Below, in pieces: positions 45,373 to 55,078 of a stretch of DNA of 64,000 nucleotides. This DNA comes from Microbulbifer agarilyticus. Lineage in GTDB: Bacteria > Pseudomonadota > Gammaproteobacteria > Pseudomonadales > Cellvibrionaceae. Position numbers and translations under genes: made by a program. The number at the start of each line of letters is the position of its first letter. Position 1 is the first letter of the stretch. The notes beneath the pieces were generated by a model. It ran no database searches and had not been told where the DNA came from. It was given only the letters and a program-made list of their open reading frames with translations. The DNA lies in NCBI RefSeq assembly GCF_020171345.1, contig NZ_JAIUZM010000004.1, positions 124,001 through 188,000 on the forward strand. The letters are read 5' to 3'.

Positions 45373-45802
45373 AACATTCTTCCCTGAACTGTTAGACAGT
45401 GCGGTAGCCATTGCCGCGGCGCATCAATTGCCGCACTTCTTTGGGCGGTCTCCCGATGGCTACCAGATTCGACCCAATCCCGGGTCGAATACAACGGTCG
45501 CCAACATAGCACAAAATAATAAAAGGCCAAACCGTGCTTGCGGGCGATTGGCTGGCGTCGCTGGCCGGCAGCGGGCCAGATCTGGCAAAACTTGCGCACA
45601 GTGTAAATTTGTCGAATCGCTTAACCAACGATGGTAAATCGTCAGGTAGTATCGGGTTTCAATCGCATCGCGCGGCTGTTTTGCCCTTTGCAGAAAAAGA
45701 CTAGTCCGCAAATACCTGTTTTGCAGATCTTTGGTTCTGTTGGGCTTGGCCAGATGTAGTATTAGAACGGGTGCCACTGGGCGTTGAGGAGAAAATTTTG
45801 CC
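45373..45802. other. Divergent intergenic region with inverted repeat
   Basis: About 430 bases between the TfoX-domain and VanY-type genes. The only clear structure is ATTCGACCC-N6-GGGTCGAAT at 45467-45490 (9-bp perfect arms), which could be an operator or a weak hairpin. I see no gene in the rest. Confidence 0.5.
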
Positions 45803-46531
45803 ATGCACAAATTGCTAAAGGACATGGTTTTTGGGCGCACCGATGCACACGTGATACTCGAGCCGATCTCCGGGCAACTAATGCACCCTGAGGCGCTGGT
45901 GGCATTTGATCAGCTGCGACGGGATGCACGGGACGCAGGCTTTGAACCGAAGGTGGTTTCCGGCTTTCGTGACTTTGAGCGCCAGCGTCGTATCTGGAAT
46001 GCGAAGGCCGAAGGAACGCGCCCAGTATTGGATAGCCTGGGCAGGCCTATGGATGTAGCGGGAATGTCGCCTGAGGACATTCTATTCGCTATATTGCGCT
46101 GGTCTGCCCTGCCGGGCGCATCGCGCCACCACTGGGGTACCGATTTCGACGTGATTGATGCGTCGGCATTGCCCGAGGGATATCAGGTGCAGTTGACCGC
46201 GGAAGAGGTTGCGGACGAAGGGATGTTTGGTCCCTTTCACTGCTGGCTGGATGCACGTATTGCGGCCGGTGAAAGTTATGGTCTGTTTCGCCCCTACAGT
46301 GAAGACCATGGAGGGGTAGCGCCAGAGCGCTGGCACCTGAGTTATGCGCCGCGCGCACGAGAGTTTCAGGATCTACTGAGTGAGCAGGCGCTGGTTGAAC
46401 AGGTGAAGAGTTGCCCGCAAGATCAGTCGCTGGCACTGAGTTCACTGATTTGTGAGCAAATGCCACAGATCTATGCGCGCTTTATTGCGGTGCCCGCGTC
46501 CGCATACCCAACGAATATCAGCAGGCTATAA
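45803..46531 (+). CDS. VanY-type D-alanyl-D-alanine carboxypeptidase family protein
   Basis: 242-residue zinc peptidase of the M15B (VanY/DdcY) family. Zinc motif SRHHWGTDFDV (Ser107, His109, Asp116) and the second block ERWHLSY with catalytic His; SGFRDFERQRRIWNAKAEG is the usual upstream signature. It trims terminal D-Ala from peptidoglycan stem peptides. No clear signal peptide at the chosen start, so export is uncertain. TTGAGGAGA lies upstream of ATG 45803. cysE follows closely. Confidence 0.87.
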   Translation: MHKLLKDMVFGRTDAHVILEPISGQLMHPEALVAFDQLRRDARDAGFEPKVVSGFRDFERQRRIWNAKAEGTRPVLDSLGRPMDVAGMSPEDILFAILRWSALPGASRHHWGTDFDVIDASALPEGYQVQLTAEEVADEGMFGPFHCWLDARIAAGESYGLFRPYSEDHGGVAPERWHLSYAPRAREFQDLLSEQALVEQVKSCPQDQSLALSSLICEQMPQIYARFIAVPASAYPTNISRL

Positions 46532-46540
46532 AGCATTTAC

Positions 46541-47371
46541 GTGCTAGGCACCGGTACAGGAGTTTGTGTTATTACCGCCACTGAACTGAAACAACGGGAT
46601 ATTTGGGCCACCATGCGGGCGGAGGCTGCCGCGTCTGCTTCCGGTGAGCCGGTGCTGGCCAGTTATTTTCATAATACCGTGCTGCGCCATGACTCTATCG
46701 ACAGTGCGCTTGCCTATCAGCTCGCTTCCGTGCTCGACCATGCCGCCTTGACCGCGACGGCCCTGCAGGAAGTCATTGCGGCGGCCCTGGCAGATGATCC
46801 GGCGATTTCTCTCAGTATGCAGGCAGATATCTGTGCCTGGTACGATCGCGATCCCGCCTGCGATCAATACATCATGCCGTTCCTCTATTTCAAGGGTTTC
46901 CACGCCTTGCAGTCCCACCGTATTGCCCACTGGTTGTGGCGCAAGGGGCGCCGCACACTGGCGCTGTATTTTCAGAGTCAGATCTCGGAGCAGTTCGCCA
47001 CGGATATTCATCCGGCGGCGCATTTTGGCTGCGGCATCATGATCGACCATGCGACCGGTCTGGTGGTGGGGGAAACGGCCATTGTGGAAGACGATGTTTC
47101 TATTCTGCATTCGGTGACCCTGGGTGGCAGTGGCAGTGGTGGTGGCGATCGTCATCCGAAAATCGGTCGCGGTGTGATGATCGGTGCCGGTGCCAAGGTG
47201 TTGGGCCCTGTGCGCATAGGGGAGGGCGTTAAGATCGCCGCGGGCAGCCTAGTGTTGCGTGACGTGCCGAATCACTCCACGGTCGCGGGTGTACCCGCGC
47301 GTATTGTGGCCGGCAAATGTGCGGCTACCCCAGCCTACACCATGGATCAGACCCTGGATTCCGACGATTAA
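46541..47371 (+). CDS. cysE: Serine O-acetyltransferase
   Basis: Acetylates serine for cysteine synthesis. About 270 residues. N-terminal helical domain (PVLASYFHNTVLRHDS...) and a C-terminal left-handed beta-helix of hexapeptide repeats with HPAAHFGCGIMIDHATGLVVGETA and GGDRHPKIGRGVMIGAGAKVLG, containing the catalytic His/Asp pair. The start is uncertain: GTG 46541 is given, but CAGGAG at 46557-46562 suggests initiation slightly further in. Begins 9 bases after the VanY-type gene, so likely co-transcribed. Confidence 0.93.
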   Translation: MLGTGTGVCVITATELKQRDIWATMRAEAAASASGEPVLASYFHNTVLRHDSIDSALAYQLASVLDHAALTATALQEVIAAALADDPAISLSMQADICAWYDRDPACDQYIMPFLYFKGFHALQSHRIAHWLWRKGRRTLALYFQSQISEQFATDIHPAAHFGCGIMIDHATGLVVGETAIVEDDVSILHSVTLGGSGSGGGDRHPKIGRGVMIGAGAKVLGPVRIGEGVKIAAGSLVLRDVPNHSTVAGVPARIVAGKCAATPAYTMDQTLDSDD

Positions 47372-47504
47372 ACCCATTGAATTCTGCCGCCAGATACGCC
47401 AACGTAGGGTGCTGGTGCCAAGAGCGAACAACCAGAACAGACACCGACAAAAAATAAAAAGTACGCATGCCGATTTAACGCGGCGCCACTATCGAGACAG
47501 TGTT

Positions 47505-48065
47505 ATGAGCGAATCCACTTACAGCGTGATTTTCCGCGGCGACCTGGAGCCCGGTTACACCGCGGCCGATGTGAAAGCCAATATGGCGCGTCTGTTCAAG
47601 GCGGGTCCAGAGACTGTGGAGAAGTTGTTCAGTGGTCGACCTCTGGCGATTAAGAAAGGCTTGAACTTGGCGCAGGCGGAACAGTTACAGGCCACATTGG
47701 CGCGTCAGGGAGCGCAATCGTCGGTTAAAAATGAAGCCGCCCGCGAAGTGGAAGCCGTGCCGGCGCCGCGCCCGGTGGAGGAGACCCCGGCTGCACCGGC
47801 GCCGGCGGTGAAGCCTGCACCAGTGGCGCAAGCTGAAGGTGCGCTATCTCTTGCGCCCATGGAAGGCAACCTGCTGAAGGAACATGAGCGGATCACGGTG
47901 GAGCCGGTACAGGTGCCCGTGAGTCATCTGAGCCTGAAGCCCCCCGTTGGCAATTTGGTCGAGGCGAGTGAACAGCAAGCGCCGCCGCCAGTTCAGGTGA
48001 AGGTGCCTGACTGGAAGCTGGGCGGGCATGTCACCGGCAAGGCCTCGTTCAAACTACCGGATTGA
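47505..48065 (+). CDS. Hypothetical protein with DUF805-associated N-terminal domain
   Basis: 186-residue protein. The first 70 residues (YSVIFRGDLEPGYTAADVKANMARLFKAGPETVEKLFSG...) resemble a small alpha/beta domain that I recall at the N-terminus of DUF805 membrane proteins and similar gammaproteobacterial proteins. The rest is a Pro/Ala-rich linker and a tail with no clear fold (VPDWKLGGHVTGKASFKLPD). No membrane segment. Its 3' end overlaps that of the convergent tag gene by 12 bases. Function unknown. Confidence 0.75.
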   Translation: MSESTYSVIFRGDLEPGYTAADVKANMARLFKAGPETVEKLFSGRPLAIKKGLNLAQAEQLQATLARQGAQSSVKNEAAREVEAVPAPRPVEETPAAPAPAVKPAPVAQAEGALSLAPMEGNLLKEHERITVEPVQVPVSHLSLKPPVGNLVEASEQQAPPPVQVKVPDWKLGGHVTGKASFKLPD

Positions 48066-48668
48066 TGGCCGTTTAAATTGCTTTCTGGCCTTATCTACGG
48101 CCTTGCGCGTTACACAATCTGTGGCGTGATCATTGATCAGCCCCATGGCTTGCATAAATGCATAGACGGTAGTGGGGCCGACGAATTTCCAACCGCGCTT
48201 TTTCAGGTCTTTTGAAATGGTCTTGGAAACTTCCGATGTGGATACACTTTGCGGAATTGCATCGGGGATCTCCTCAGGCTCGAACCCCCAAAAGTAGGCG
48301 GCAAGTGACCCCTCCTCACGTACCATGTCCTTCGCTCGTTGGGCATTGTTGATCACCGCTTCGATTTTTCCGCGGTGCCGTACAATGCCTTCATCCTGAA
48401 GCAGTCGTTCTACATCCTTCTCGGCAAACTTCGCCACCTTGTTGAAATCGAATTGCTTGAAGGCTGCGCGAAAATTTTCCCGCTTGGCGAGAATCGTTCG
48501 CCAGCTCAGACCGGACTGAAATCCCTCCAGGCAAATTTTTTCAAACAGGCGCTGATCGTCGTCTACCGGAAACCCCCATTCATTATCGTGGTAGGGAAAG
48601 AAATCATCGGTAGCGGCGCACCAGCCACAGCGCGGTTTGCCGTCGGGTCCTGCGATTGTGTCTGCCAT
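48054..48668 (-). CDS. tag: DNA-3-methyladenine glycosylase I
   Basis: Base-excision repair enzyme that removes 3-methyladenine. 204 residues; starts near CGWC with the zinc/active-site blocks RCGWCAATDDFFPYHDNEWG and FEKICLEGFQSGLSWRTILAKRENFR, and ends with the third block FVGPTTVYAFMQAMGLINDH, all diagnostic of Tag. Confidence 0.95.
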   Translation of the reverse strand: MADTIAGPDGKPRCGWCAATDDFFPYHDNEWGFPVDDDQRLFEKICLEGFQSGLSWRTILAKRENFRAAFKQFDFNKVAKFAEKDVERLLQDEGIVRHRGKIEAVINNAQRAKDMVREEGSLAAYFWGFEPEEIPDAIPQSVSTSEVSKTISKDLKKRGWKFVGPTTVYAFMQAMGLINDHATDCVTRKAVDKARKQFKRPSIR

Positions 48669-48710
48669 CGGTGGGCTCCAATTACGTTATTACCCCTATT
48701 TAACGGGCAC

Positions 48711-48736
48711 AAAAAAGCCGGCGCAAGGCCGGCTTT
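48711..48736 (-). terminator. Terminator of ppa
   Basis: AAAGCCGGC, 5-base loop, GCCGGCTTT with a further T run on the minus strand, 32 bases after the ppa stop. Confidence 0.88.
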
Positions 48737-48768
48737 CGGAAAGATCGGGCGATCACCAGTGTGTGGGA

Positions 48769-49305
48769 TCAGCCTTCTTCTTTCAGGTAGCGCTCGCGGG
48801 AAGCCATAACTTCTGCGCGTGCCGCGTCAGCATCAGCCCAGCCGTCTACTTTCACCCACTTGCCCGCTTCCAGCGCCTTGTAGTTTTCGAAGTAGTGCTC
48901 GATCTGCTTGATCAGCAGCTCCGGCAGGTCGCCGATTTCGTTCACGTGGTCGTACAGCTTGGTCAGCTTGGTGTGCGGTACCGCCAGCAGTTTGGCGTCG
49001 ACACCGGATTCGTCCGTCATGTTCAAAACGCCGATCACGCGGGAGCGGATGACGGAACCAACCATTACCGGGTAAGGCGCAACAACCAGCACGTCCAGGG
49101 GGTCGCCGTCTTCAGACAGGGTCTGAGGTACGTAGCCGTAGTTGGCCGGGTAGAACATCGGGGTAGCTACGAAACGGTCTACGAATACCGCGTCTGCGTC
49201 TTTGTCGACTTCGTATTTAATCGGATCGTGGTTGGCCGGGATCTCGATGATTACGTTGATATCGTTGGGCAGCTCTTTACCTGGGGAAACCTTGTCGAAG
49301 CTCAT
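48769..49305 (-). CDS. ppa: Inorganic pyrophosphatase (family I)
   Basis: Hydrolyses PPi from biosynthetic reactions. 178 residues; family I signature [10 protein letters not shown] with Asp66, Asp68 and Asp71 as metal ligands, plus [11 protein letters not shown]. It coexists in this window with a PPi-type phosphofructokinase, which would compete for the same substrate. Confidence 0.96.
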   Translation of the reverse strand: MSFDKVSPGKELPNDINVIIEIPANHDPIKYEVDKDADAVFVDRFVATPMFYPANYGYVPQTLSEDGDPLDVLVVAPYPVMVGSVIRSRVIGVLNMTDESGVDAKLLAVPHTKLTKLYDHVNEIGDLPELLIKQIEHYFENYKALEAGKWVKVDGWADADAARAEVMASRERYLKEEG

Positions 49306-49526
49306 TGCTAGTCCTGTTGGTGGTCCTGACTAAAAAATAATCAAATGGGTGGGTTAAATTTCGGAGCGCGGATTATATACCCTGAGCGGGCACTTACATA
49401 GTCGCCCAGCAGTAGGGTGTTTGGCGCCCTGAGTGCTCATGTGTTGACTATGCTGTAGGCAAGATTCCGCCCGCAGCCAGCATCGTCTGCCGGGTCACAA
49501 TCCAGATCACAATAATGGAGCCGACC

Positions 49527-51008
49527 ATGGACGAATCCACCGAACTGCCGCCTGCCCCGCAGGAGCCGCCAGTAACCCCTTCTTCCGGCATTCCATCTTC
49601 CAGCCCGTCGTCATCCGTCACTGGGGTAACGCGATCGCCGCAGCCGCGTCAGGTGCGCTCGGTGGAGGATGCCAAGCATATCGTTGATACCCGCAGCCTC
49701 AGTCATGTGAAGGTGGGACTGTTCGACAACGACGGGGTGATGCGCGGCAAGTATATGAGCCGCGAGAAGTTCTTTACGGCGCTGGACAAAGGGTTTGCGT
49801 TCTGCGATGTGGTGTTGGGCTGGGACACGCAGGATCAGCTGTACGACAACGCCCAATACACGGGTTGGCACACTGGTTATCCGGATGCGCCGGTACGGAT
49901 ATTGCCGCATACCTGTCGCGAGGTGCCGTTTGAGGACGGCATGCTGCTGTTCCTGGCCGAATTTGACGGCGCGGCCGAGGCTGTGTGCCCGCGTGCGCTG
50001 TTGCGGCGGGTTATCGAGCGCTGCGAGCAGGCGGGTTTCAGTCCTTACGCCGCCTTGGAATACGAATTCTTCTTGTTTGATGAAACCCCAGATAGCGCAC
50101 GTACCAAGGGTTATCGAAATCTAAAACCCTTCACTCCGGGGTGGTTTGGCTACTCGATGATCCGCAATTCCGTGCATGCGGATCTGTACGAGGAAATTCT
50201 TACCCTGGCCGAGCGTATGGATTTTCCTATTGAGGGACTACACACGGAAACAGGCCCGGGGGTGTTGGAAGCGGCCATCACCGTGGATCAGGCAGAGGCT
50301 GCGGCGGACAAGGCCGCGCTGTTCAAAACCTTTATCAAGGTGCTGGCGGAGCGTCGCGGCCTGATGGCCACCTTTATGGCCAAGTGGTCGAATGAGTACC
50401 CTGGCCAGAGCGGGCATATCCACCTGTCTCTGCGCAATAAAATTGACAATACCTCTGCGTTTTATGCCCCGGGGCAGCCGCACAATATGAGCGCCACCCA
50501 GCGGCACTTTCTCGCCGGGCAGCAGCGGTTGATGCCTGAGTTGTTGAGTATGGTCGCGCCAACTATTAACAGTTACCGGCGCATGATTCCCGGGTTCTGG
50601 GCACCCACCGATGCCACCTGGGGGGTGGAAAACCGGACTGCGGCGCTGCGTGTGATACCCGGTAGTGAAAATTCCCAGCGCCAGGAATATCGACTGGGTG
50701 CTGCCGATGCTAACCCCTATCTTGCGCTCGCGGTGGCCCTTGGCTCGGGCCTTTACGGTATCGAGCAGGGGTGGGAGCCCGGAGAGCCAGTGCAGGGCAA
50801 TGCCTATGAGGGGCAACATGCGGCGGAGCTGGCGCTGCCGCCCACCCTGTGGGATGCGGCGCAACGGCTGCGGCAATCCAGTGCCGCGCGCAGCCTGTTC
50901 GGCGATGCGTTTGTGGAGCACTTTGCCGCCAGCCGCGAGTGGGAAGAGCGGGAGTATCGCAAGCACGTTGGCGAGTGGGAATTACAGCGTTACTTTGAAA
51001 TTATCTAG
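49527..51008 (+). CDS. Glutamine-synthetase-like gamma-glutamyl ligase
   Basis: 493-residue protein of the type III/PuuA-like GS superfamily, ATP-dependent ligases that join glutamate to amines. Visible are the Mg/ATP-site glutamates (YAALEYEFFLFDE, TETGPGVLEAAI), SGHIHLSLR (His), the Arg-containing VENRTAALRV and ADANPYLALAVAL. An unusual Pro/Ser-rich N-terminal extension (about 35 residues) precedes the catalytic part. ATG 49527 is preferred because GGAG is 7 bases upstream; ATG 49515 is possible. The aldehyde and alcohol dehydrogenase genes follow on the same strand, suggesting that a gamma-glutamylated amine or amino-alcohol is oxidised. Not a housekeeping GlnA (no adenylylation-site region). 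Confidence 0.82.
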   Translation: MDESTELPPAPQEPPVTPSSGIPSSSPSSSVTGVTRSPQPRQVRSVEDAKHIVDTRSLSHVKVGLFDNDGVMRGKYMSREKFFTALDKGFAFCDVVLGWDTQDQLYDNAQYTGWHTGYPDAPVRILPHTCREVPFEDGMLLFLAEFDGAAEAVCPRALLRRVIERCEQAGFSPYAALEYEFFLFDETPDSARTKGYRNLKPFTPGWFGYSMIRNSVHADLYEEILTLAERMDFPIEGLHTETGPGVLEAAITVDQAEAAADKAALFKTFIKVLAERRGLMATFMAKWSNEYPGQSGHIHLSLRNKIDNTSAFYAPGQPHNMSATQRHFLAGQQRLMPELLSMVAPTINSYRRMIPGFWAPTDATWGVENRTAALRVIPGSENSQRQEYRLGAADANPYLALAVALGSGLYGIEQGWEPGEPVQGNAYEGQHAAELALPPTLWDAAQRLRQSSAARSLFGDAFVEHFAASREWEEREYRKHVGEWELQRYFEII

Positions 51009-51114
51009 CGGGAAATCATTTAGCGCCAGGTCGAATAGCTTCGGGCGCGGTGTGCCAGGTACAAGGGTCGTTAAAAAGCAATTCCAATAATTGCGGCAGG
51101 AAGCCGGGATCGTT

Positions 51115-52515
51115 ATGCAGAAACTCCAGTGTATTTCTCCGATCGACAACCGCGTTTACGTGGAACGGCCGCTGGCGACGGAGTACGAAATCCAGAATAC
51201 GCTGAATAGCGCACGCAGTGCCCAGTTTACCTGGCGGCAGGTGCCCGTGGCGGAGCGGGTCGAGCTGGTGCGCGCTGCGGTGGCCAATTTACAGAAACAA
51301 AAAAGTACACTCGCCGAGGAAATCTGCTGGCAAATGGGGCGCCCCATCGCCTACGCCGGTGGCGAAATTGACGGTCTTGCCGAGCGCGCGCTGTATATGG
51401 CGGATCTCGCCGAGTCCGACACCAGCCCGCTGCAGGATATATCGTTACCGGAGAAAAGCGGCTACACGCGTTTTATTCGCCGTGAGCCTCTGGGCACAAG
51501 TCTGGTGATCGCGCCGTGGAATTACCCCTATCTCACCGCCATCAATGCGGTGGTGCCGGCGCTTCTTGCTGGCAATAGTGTAATCCTGAAGCACTCGGCG
51601 CAAACGCCGCTGTGTGCCGAACGATTGGTTGACGCATTTCACGAGGCGGGATTACCTGCTGGAGTGTTTCAATATCTTCATCTCGGCCACCGGGATGCGG
51701 AGCAAATTATTATTCGCGGTAGTGTTGAGCATGTTGCGTTTACCGGGTCGGTAGCGGGTGGTGCGGCGGTAGAGAGTGCAGCTGCCGGGCGTTTTCTCGC
51801 TGTGGGACTGGAGCTTGGCGGCAAGGATCCCGCATACGTGCGTGCCGATGCTGACCTTGAGTATGCGGTGGATTCCGTTGTCGATGGTGCCTTTTTCAAT
51901 TCAGGGCAATCCTGTTGCGGTATTGAGCGGTTATACGTTCATCGCTCTGCGTATGATGAATTTGTCGCGCGCGCGGTGCAGAAAATCAACCAGTATCGCC
52001 TGGGTCGTTCGGATGAGCCGGAAACCACATTGGGGCCACTGGTACGCGCCAGCGCCGCGGATTTTGTGCGCGATCAAATTGACGAGGCGGTGGCACAAGG
52101 CGCACATGCGCATATCGATGAGGGGGCCTTTGCGCTGGATTGCCGGGGCAGTGCCTATATGGCACCGCAACTACTGACCAATGTAGATCACGACATGCGG
52201 GTGATGAACGAGGAATCGTTCGGCCCGGTGCTGGGGGTGGTGCCGGTGCGCGATGACGACGAAGCGCTGGCACTTATGAATGACAGCGAATACGGACTGA
52301 CCGCGGCAATTTATTCTGCCGATGAGCAGGTTGCGCTGGACTTGGGTGACCGACTGCGCACCGGCACGGTATTTTTGAATCGATGTGATTACCTGGACCC
52401 GGCACTGGCGTGGACTGGGGTTAAAAACTCTGGTCGCGGATGTACCTTGTCCGGTATCGGCTTCGAGCACCTTACTCGACCCAAGTCCTTCAATTTCAAG
52501 CTGCCACACGGATAG
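51115..52515 (+). CDS. NAD(P)+-dependent aldehyde dehydrogenase
   Basis: 466-residue ALDH-superfamily enzyme. Catalytic Cys267 lies in FFNSGQSCCGI, general base Glu233 in GLELGGKDP, the Asn136 oxyanion residue in APWNYP, and MNEESFGPVLGV closes the family pattern. The substrate is inferred from context: an aldehyde from gamma-glutamylated amine oxidation. ATG 51115 gives MQKLQCISPIDNRVY; the frame also opens at 51091. Followed after 4 bases by the alcohol dehydrogenase gene. Confidence 0.88.
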   Translation: MQKLQCISPIDNRVYVERPLATEYEIQNTLNSARSAQFTWRQVPVAERVELVRAAVANLQKQKSTLAEEICWQMGRPIAYAGGEIDGLAERALYMADLAESDTSPLQDISLPEKSGYTRFIRREPLGTSLVIAPWNYPYLTAINAVVPALLAGNSVILKHSAQTPLCAERLVDAFHEAGLPAGVFQYLHLGHRDAEQIIIRGSVEHVAFTGSVAGGAAVESAAAGRFLAVGLELGGKDPAYVRADADLEYAVDSVVDGAFFNSGQSCCGIERLYVHRSAYDEFVARAVQKINQYRLGRSDEPETTLGPLVRASAADFVRDQIDEAVAQGAHAHIDEGAFALDCRGSAYMAPQLLTNVDHDMRVMNEESFGPVLGVVPVRDDDEALALMNDSEYGLTAAIYSADEQVALDLGDRLRTGTVFLNRCDYLDPALAWTGVKNSGRGCTLSGIGFEHLTRPKSFNFKLPHG

Positions 52516-52519
52516 CAAA

Positions 52520-53689
52520 ATGTCTGATACTGCGTTTTTTTCCAACTGGAATTATCCCACAGCAATGCGTGTCGGTGCCGGGCGCATCGCAGAGTTGCCG
52601 CAGCTTTGCCGCGAGCTGGGCATGGGTACACCGCTACTGGTAACCGACCCGGGTTTGGCGGCGCTGCCCATAGTGCAGGCGATCGTAGAGCGGTGCCTGG
52701 TAGATGGGATACCGCTGGCGGTATTCAGTGATATCAAAGGTAATCCTACGGGAGAAAACGTTACCGATGGTGTGGTCGCGTTCAGGGCGCACGGTTGCGA
52801 CGGCGTGATCGCCCTGGGTGGAGGGTCCGCCGTGGACGCGGGTAAAGCCATTGCGTTAATGGTTGGCCAGACACATCCCATCTGGGAGTTTGAGGATGTG
52901 GGAGATAACTATCTCAAGGTAAACACCCGCGGCATGGCGCCGGTAATCGCGGTGCCCACCACTGCCGGCACCGGCTCTGAAGTGGGGCGCTCGTCGGTCA
53001 TTACTGACCAGAGTGCCAAGCTAAAAAAAATCATTTTTCATCCGCGCATGTTGCCGCAAATCGTGTTGCTGGACCCCGAGCTGACGGTCGGGCTGCCAGC
53101 ACCGATCACCGCGGCTACAGGGATGGATGCACTGTCTCACAATCTGGAAGCCTTTTGCTCGAACAGTTACCACCCCATGGCAGAGGGAATTGCGCTCGAA
53201 GCCATGCGCCTGATACATGAGTACCTGCCACGCGCGGTAGCCAACGGCAATGATCTCGAGGCACGTATGCAAATGCTGGCGGCATCCAGTATGGGGGCGA
53301 CCGCATTCCAGCGTGGGCTGGGTGCCATGCACGCGCTGGCACATCCTCTGGGTGCCGTGTATGACAAGCATCACGGCTTGCTGAACGCGATCCTCATGCC
53401 CTATGTACTGGTGGCCAACCGATCCGCGATCGAAGAGCCGATGCGTCGGCTGTCGAACTATCTCGGCCTGTCCGAAACAGGATTTGACGGTGTTCTGGAC
53501 TGGGTTCTTTTTCTGCGCCGTGAGTTTGGCATTCCCAATACCCTGGTGGAAATCGGTATTGGCGAGGACGCCGCAGGCGAGATTGCCCGAATGGCTATTG
53601 CCGACCCATCGGCACTAGGTAATCCGCTGTCACTTTCAGTCGATGATTATGGTGACATTTTTTTGAATGCCTGCCGCGGAGATCACTGA
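52520..53689 (+). CDS. Iron-containing alcohol dehydrogenase
   Basis: 389-residue group III (Fe-dependent) dehydrogenase. NAD-binding GGGSAVDAGKAIAL with GTGSEVGRSSVIT, metal ligands Asp/His in MDALSHNLEAF and His in GAMHALAHPLGAVYDKHHGLLNA. Starts 4 bases after the aldehyde dehydrogenase stop, so the two are coupled. Together they could convert an alcohol via an aldehyde to an acid, using a glutamylated intermediate. Confidence 0.9.
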   Translation: MSDTAFFSNWNYPTAMRVGAGRIAELPQLCRELGMGTPLLVTDPGLAALPIVQAIVERCLVDGIPLAVFSDIKGNPTGENVTDGVVAFRAHGCDGVIALGGGSAVDAGKAIALMVGQTHPIWEFEDVGDNYLKVNTRGMAPVIAVPTTAGTGSEVGRSSVITDQSAKLKKIIFHPRMLPQIVLLDPELTVGLPAPITAATGMDALSHNLEAFCSNSYHPMAEGIALEAMRLIHEYLPRAVANGNDLEARMQMLAASSMGATAFQRGLGAMHALAHPLGAVYDKHHGLLNAILMPYVLVANRSAIEEPMRRLSNYLGLSETGFDGVLDWVLFLRREFGIPNTLVEIGIGEDAAGEIARMAIADPSALGNPLSLSVDDYGDIFLNACRGDH

Positions 53690-53953
53690 TCAAAATCTAA
53701 ATGGCATCCAGGCATATCTCGCGTTCAACAATCTCTTCTTCGATCGTCTCTCGATGCAGTAACTGTCTGAAATGAAGCCAGCGTGCACTGGAGTCGTTTT
53801 TCGCGCCAGTTTCATTCTTCGTATCCCAAGTTTCGGCCAATTCCATTGGCCGGGCGGCAAATTATTTTTATAAGATAGCCGCGCTTTTGGGCTAAATGGA
53901 GCGGCCCGAAAATTGCAGTTGTCGTATACATATTGGAGTAACGAGGGGGAGAC

Positions 53954-55078
53954 ATGGATCGTCGGTTATATCATCTGGATTTTCTCAGGGCATTTGCGCT
54001 ATTTGTTGGAGTCTTTTATCGATCAGCGCATGCGGATGCGGGGGGTGGTGATTATGACTTCGTGCGGGATGTTTCAGGAGCGTTCAGAATGGCCTGCTTT
54101 TTCTTGATATCCGGTTATTTTTCCTTGGCGCTGATTGAGCGCAAGGGAACTCTGCCTTTTCTCAAGGGAAGACTCGTCATGCTGGTGGTTCCCGCGCTAG
54201 TGTGTGTCATTCTGTTGGCGCCATTTACGGCAGAGTGGATGGCTTCCTATTACAGCCAGGTGAGCGCGAACAAAGATTTTAAAATGTTCTGGATGTACCA
54301 CGCCTGGTTCCTGTTCTCTCTTCTGGCGTATACATTGATCCTGAAGTATACCGTGCGTTTTTCAATGAAATCGGTTCATTGGCTCTCAAAATATATGCCT
54401 GAAAACCTGGCTAGGATTGTGTTCTTTTCCATTGTGGTACTCGCGTGCGCCCTATCCTACAAGGTGATACTTCCGAGCTTTATGTGGGAAATTCCCTATA
54501 TTCACCTGGTCGGACTATTTGTTCTCATTTCTGTGCAGCATTTCCCCTACTTTTTGTTGGGGGTGTTCATGTATATGTGGCGAGATGTATACGTGAAATT
54601 CAATAGTGGCTATGTCCAGTGGGGCCTCGTGGCTCTGGTATGCATTGGCGGTTCGGTCGCACTGAGCCTTGTTTTGGGTCAGTATCAGGGAGGGGGGCTT
54701 GGGTTGCGGTTCCTTGAATTTTTTGCCGTTGTTTACGAGTACGTTCTGGCTATCCTGTTATCGATTTTTCTCTGTGCGTTCGGCGCACGTTTTCTGGATA
54801 AGGATTTTTGGGTTGTCAGGGTGATGGCGCAGTCCGCATACACGGTTTATGTGGTCCATTTTATTATTGTGGCCTTCCTGTTATTTGCGCTTCAACAAAT
54901 TGGCGTGTCTATGGATGCGCGCATGGCTCTCTCTGCAGTCGGCGCCTGTCTTGGCGGTATGTTGTTCCATTTTGCCATTGTGAAGCGCTTTAAAATTACC
55001 TCCCTGCTGTTTAATGGCAAACTGAGTTACGGCCCAAGCGCGACAGATAAAACGGTGGCCAGCCCAGTTAAGGCTTGA
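53954..55078 (+). CDS. Acyltransferase-3 family membrane protein
   Basis: 374-residue integral membrane acyltransferase with about 10 transmembrane helices. The N-terminal YHLDFLRAFALFVGVFYRSAHA is the usual start of the acyltransferase-3 family (O-acetylation of glucans, O-antigen or exopolysaccharide, OpgC-like). Base composition of the gene and of the 260 bases before it is visibly more AT-rich than its neighbours, and it is not clearly part of any operon, hinting at separate acquisition. GGGGGAG lies before ATG 53954. Substrate unknown. Confidence 0.82.
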   Translation: MDRRLYHLDFLRAFALFVGVFYRSAHADAGGGDYDFVRDVSGAFRMACFFLISGYFSLALIERKGTLPFLKGRLVMLVVPALVCVILLAPFTAEWMASYYSQVSANKDFKMFWMYHAWFLFSLLAYTLILKYTVRFSMKSVHWLSKYMPENLARIVFFSIVVLACALSYKVILPSFMWEIPYIHLVGLFVLISVQHFPYFLLGVFMYMWRDVYVKFNSGYVQWGLVALVCIGGSVALSLVLGQYQGGGLGLRFLEFFAVVYEYVLAILLSIFLCAFGARFLDKDFWVVRVMAQSAYTVYVVHFIIVAFLLFALQQIGVSMDARMALSAVGACLGGMLFHFAIVKRFKITSLLFNGKLSYGPSATDKTVASPVKA

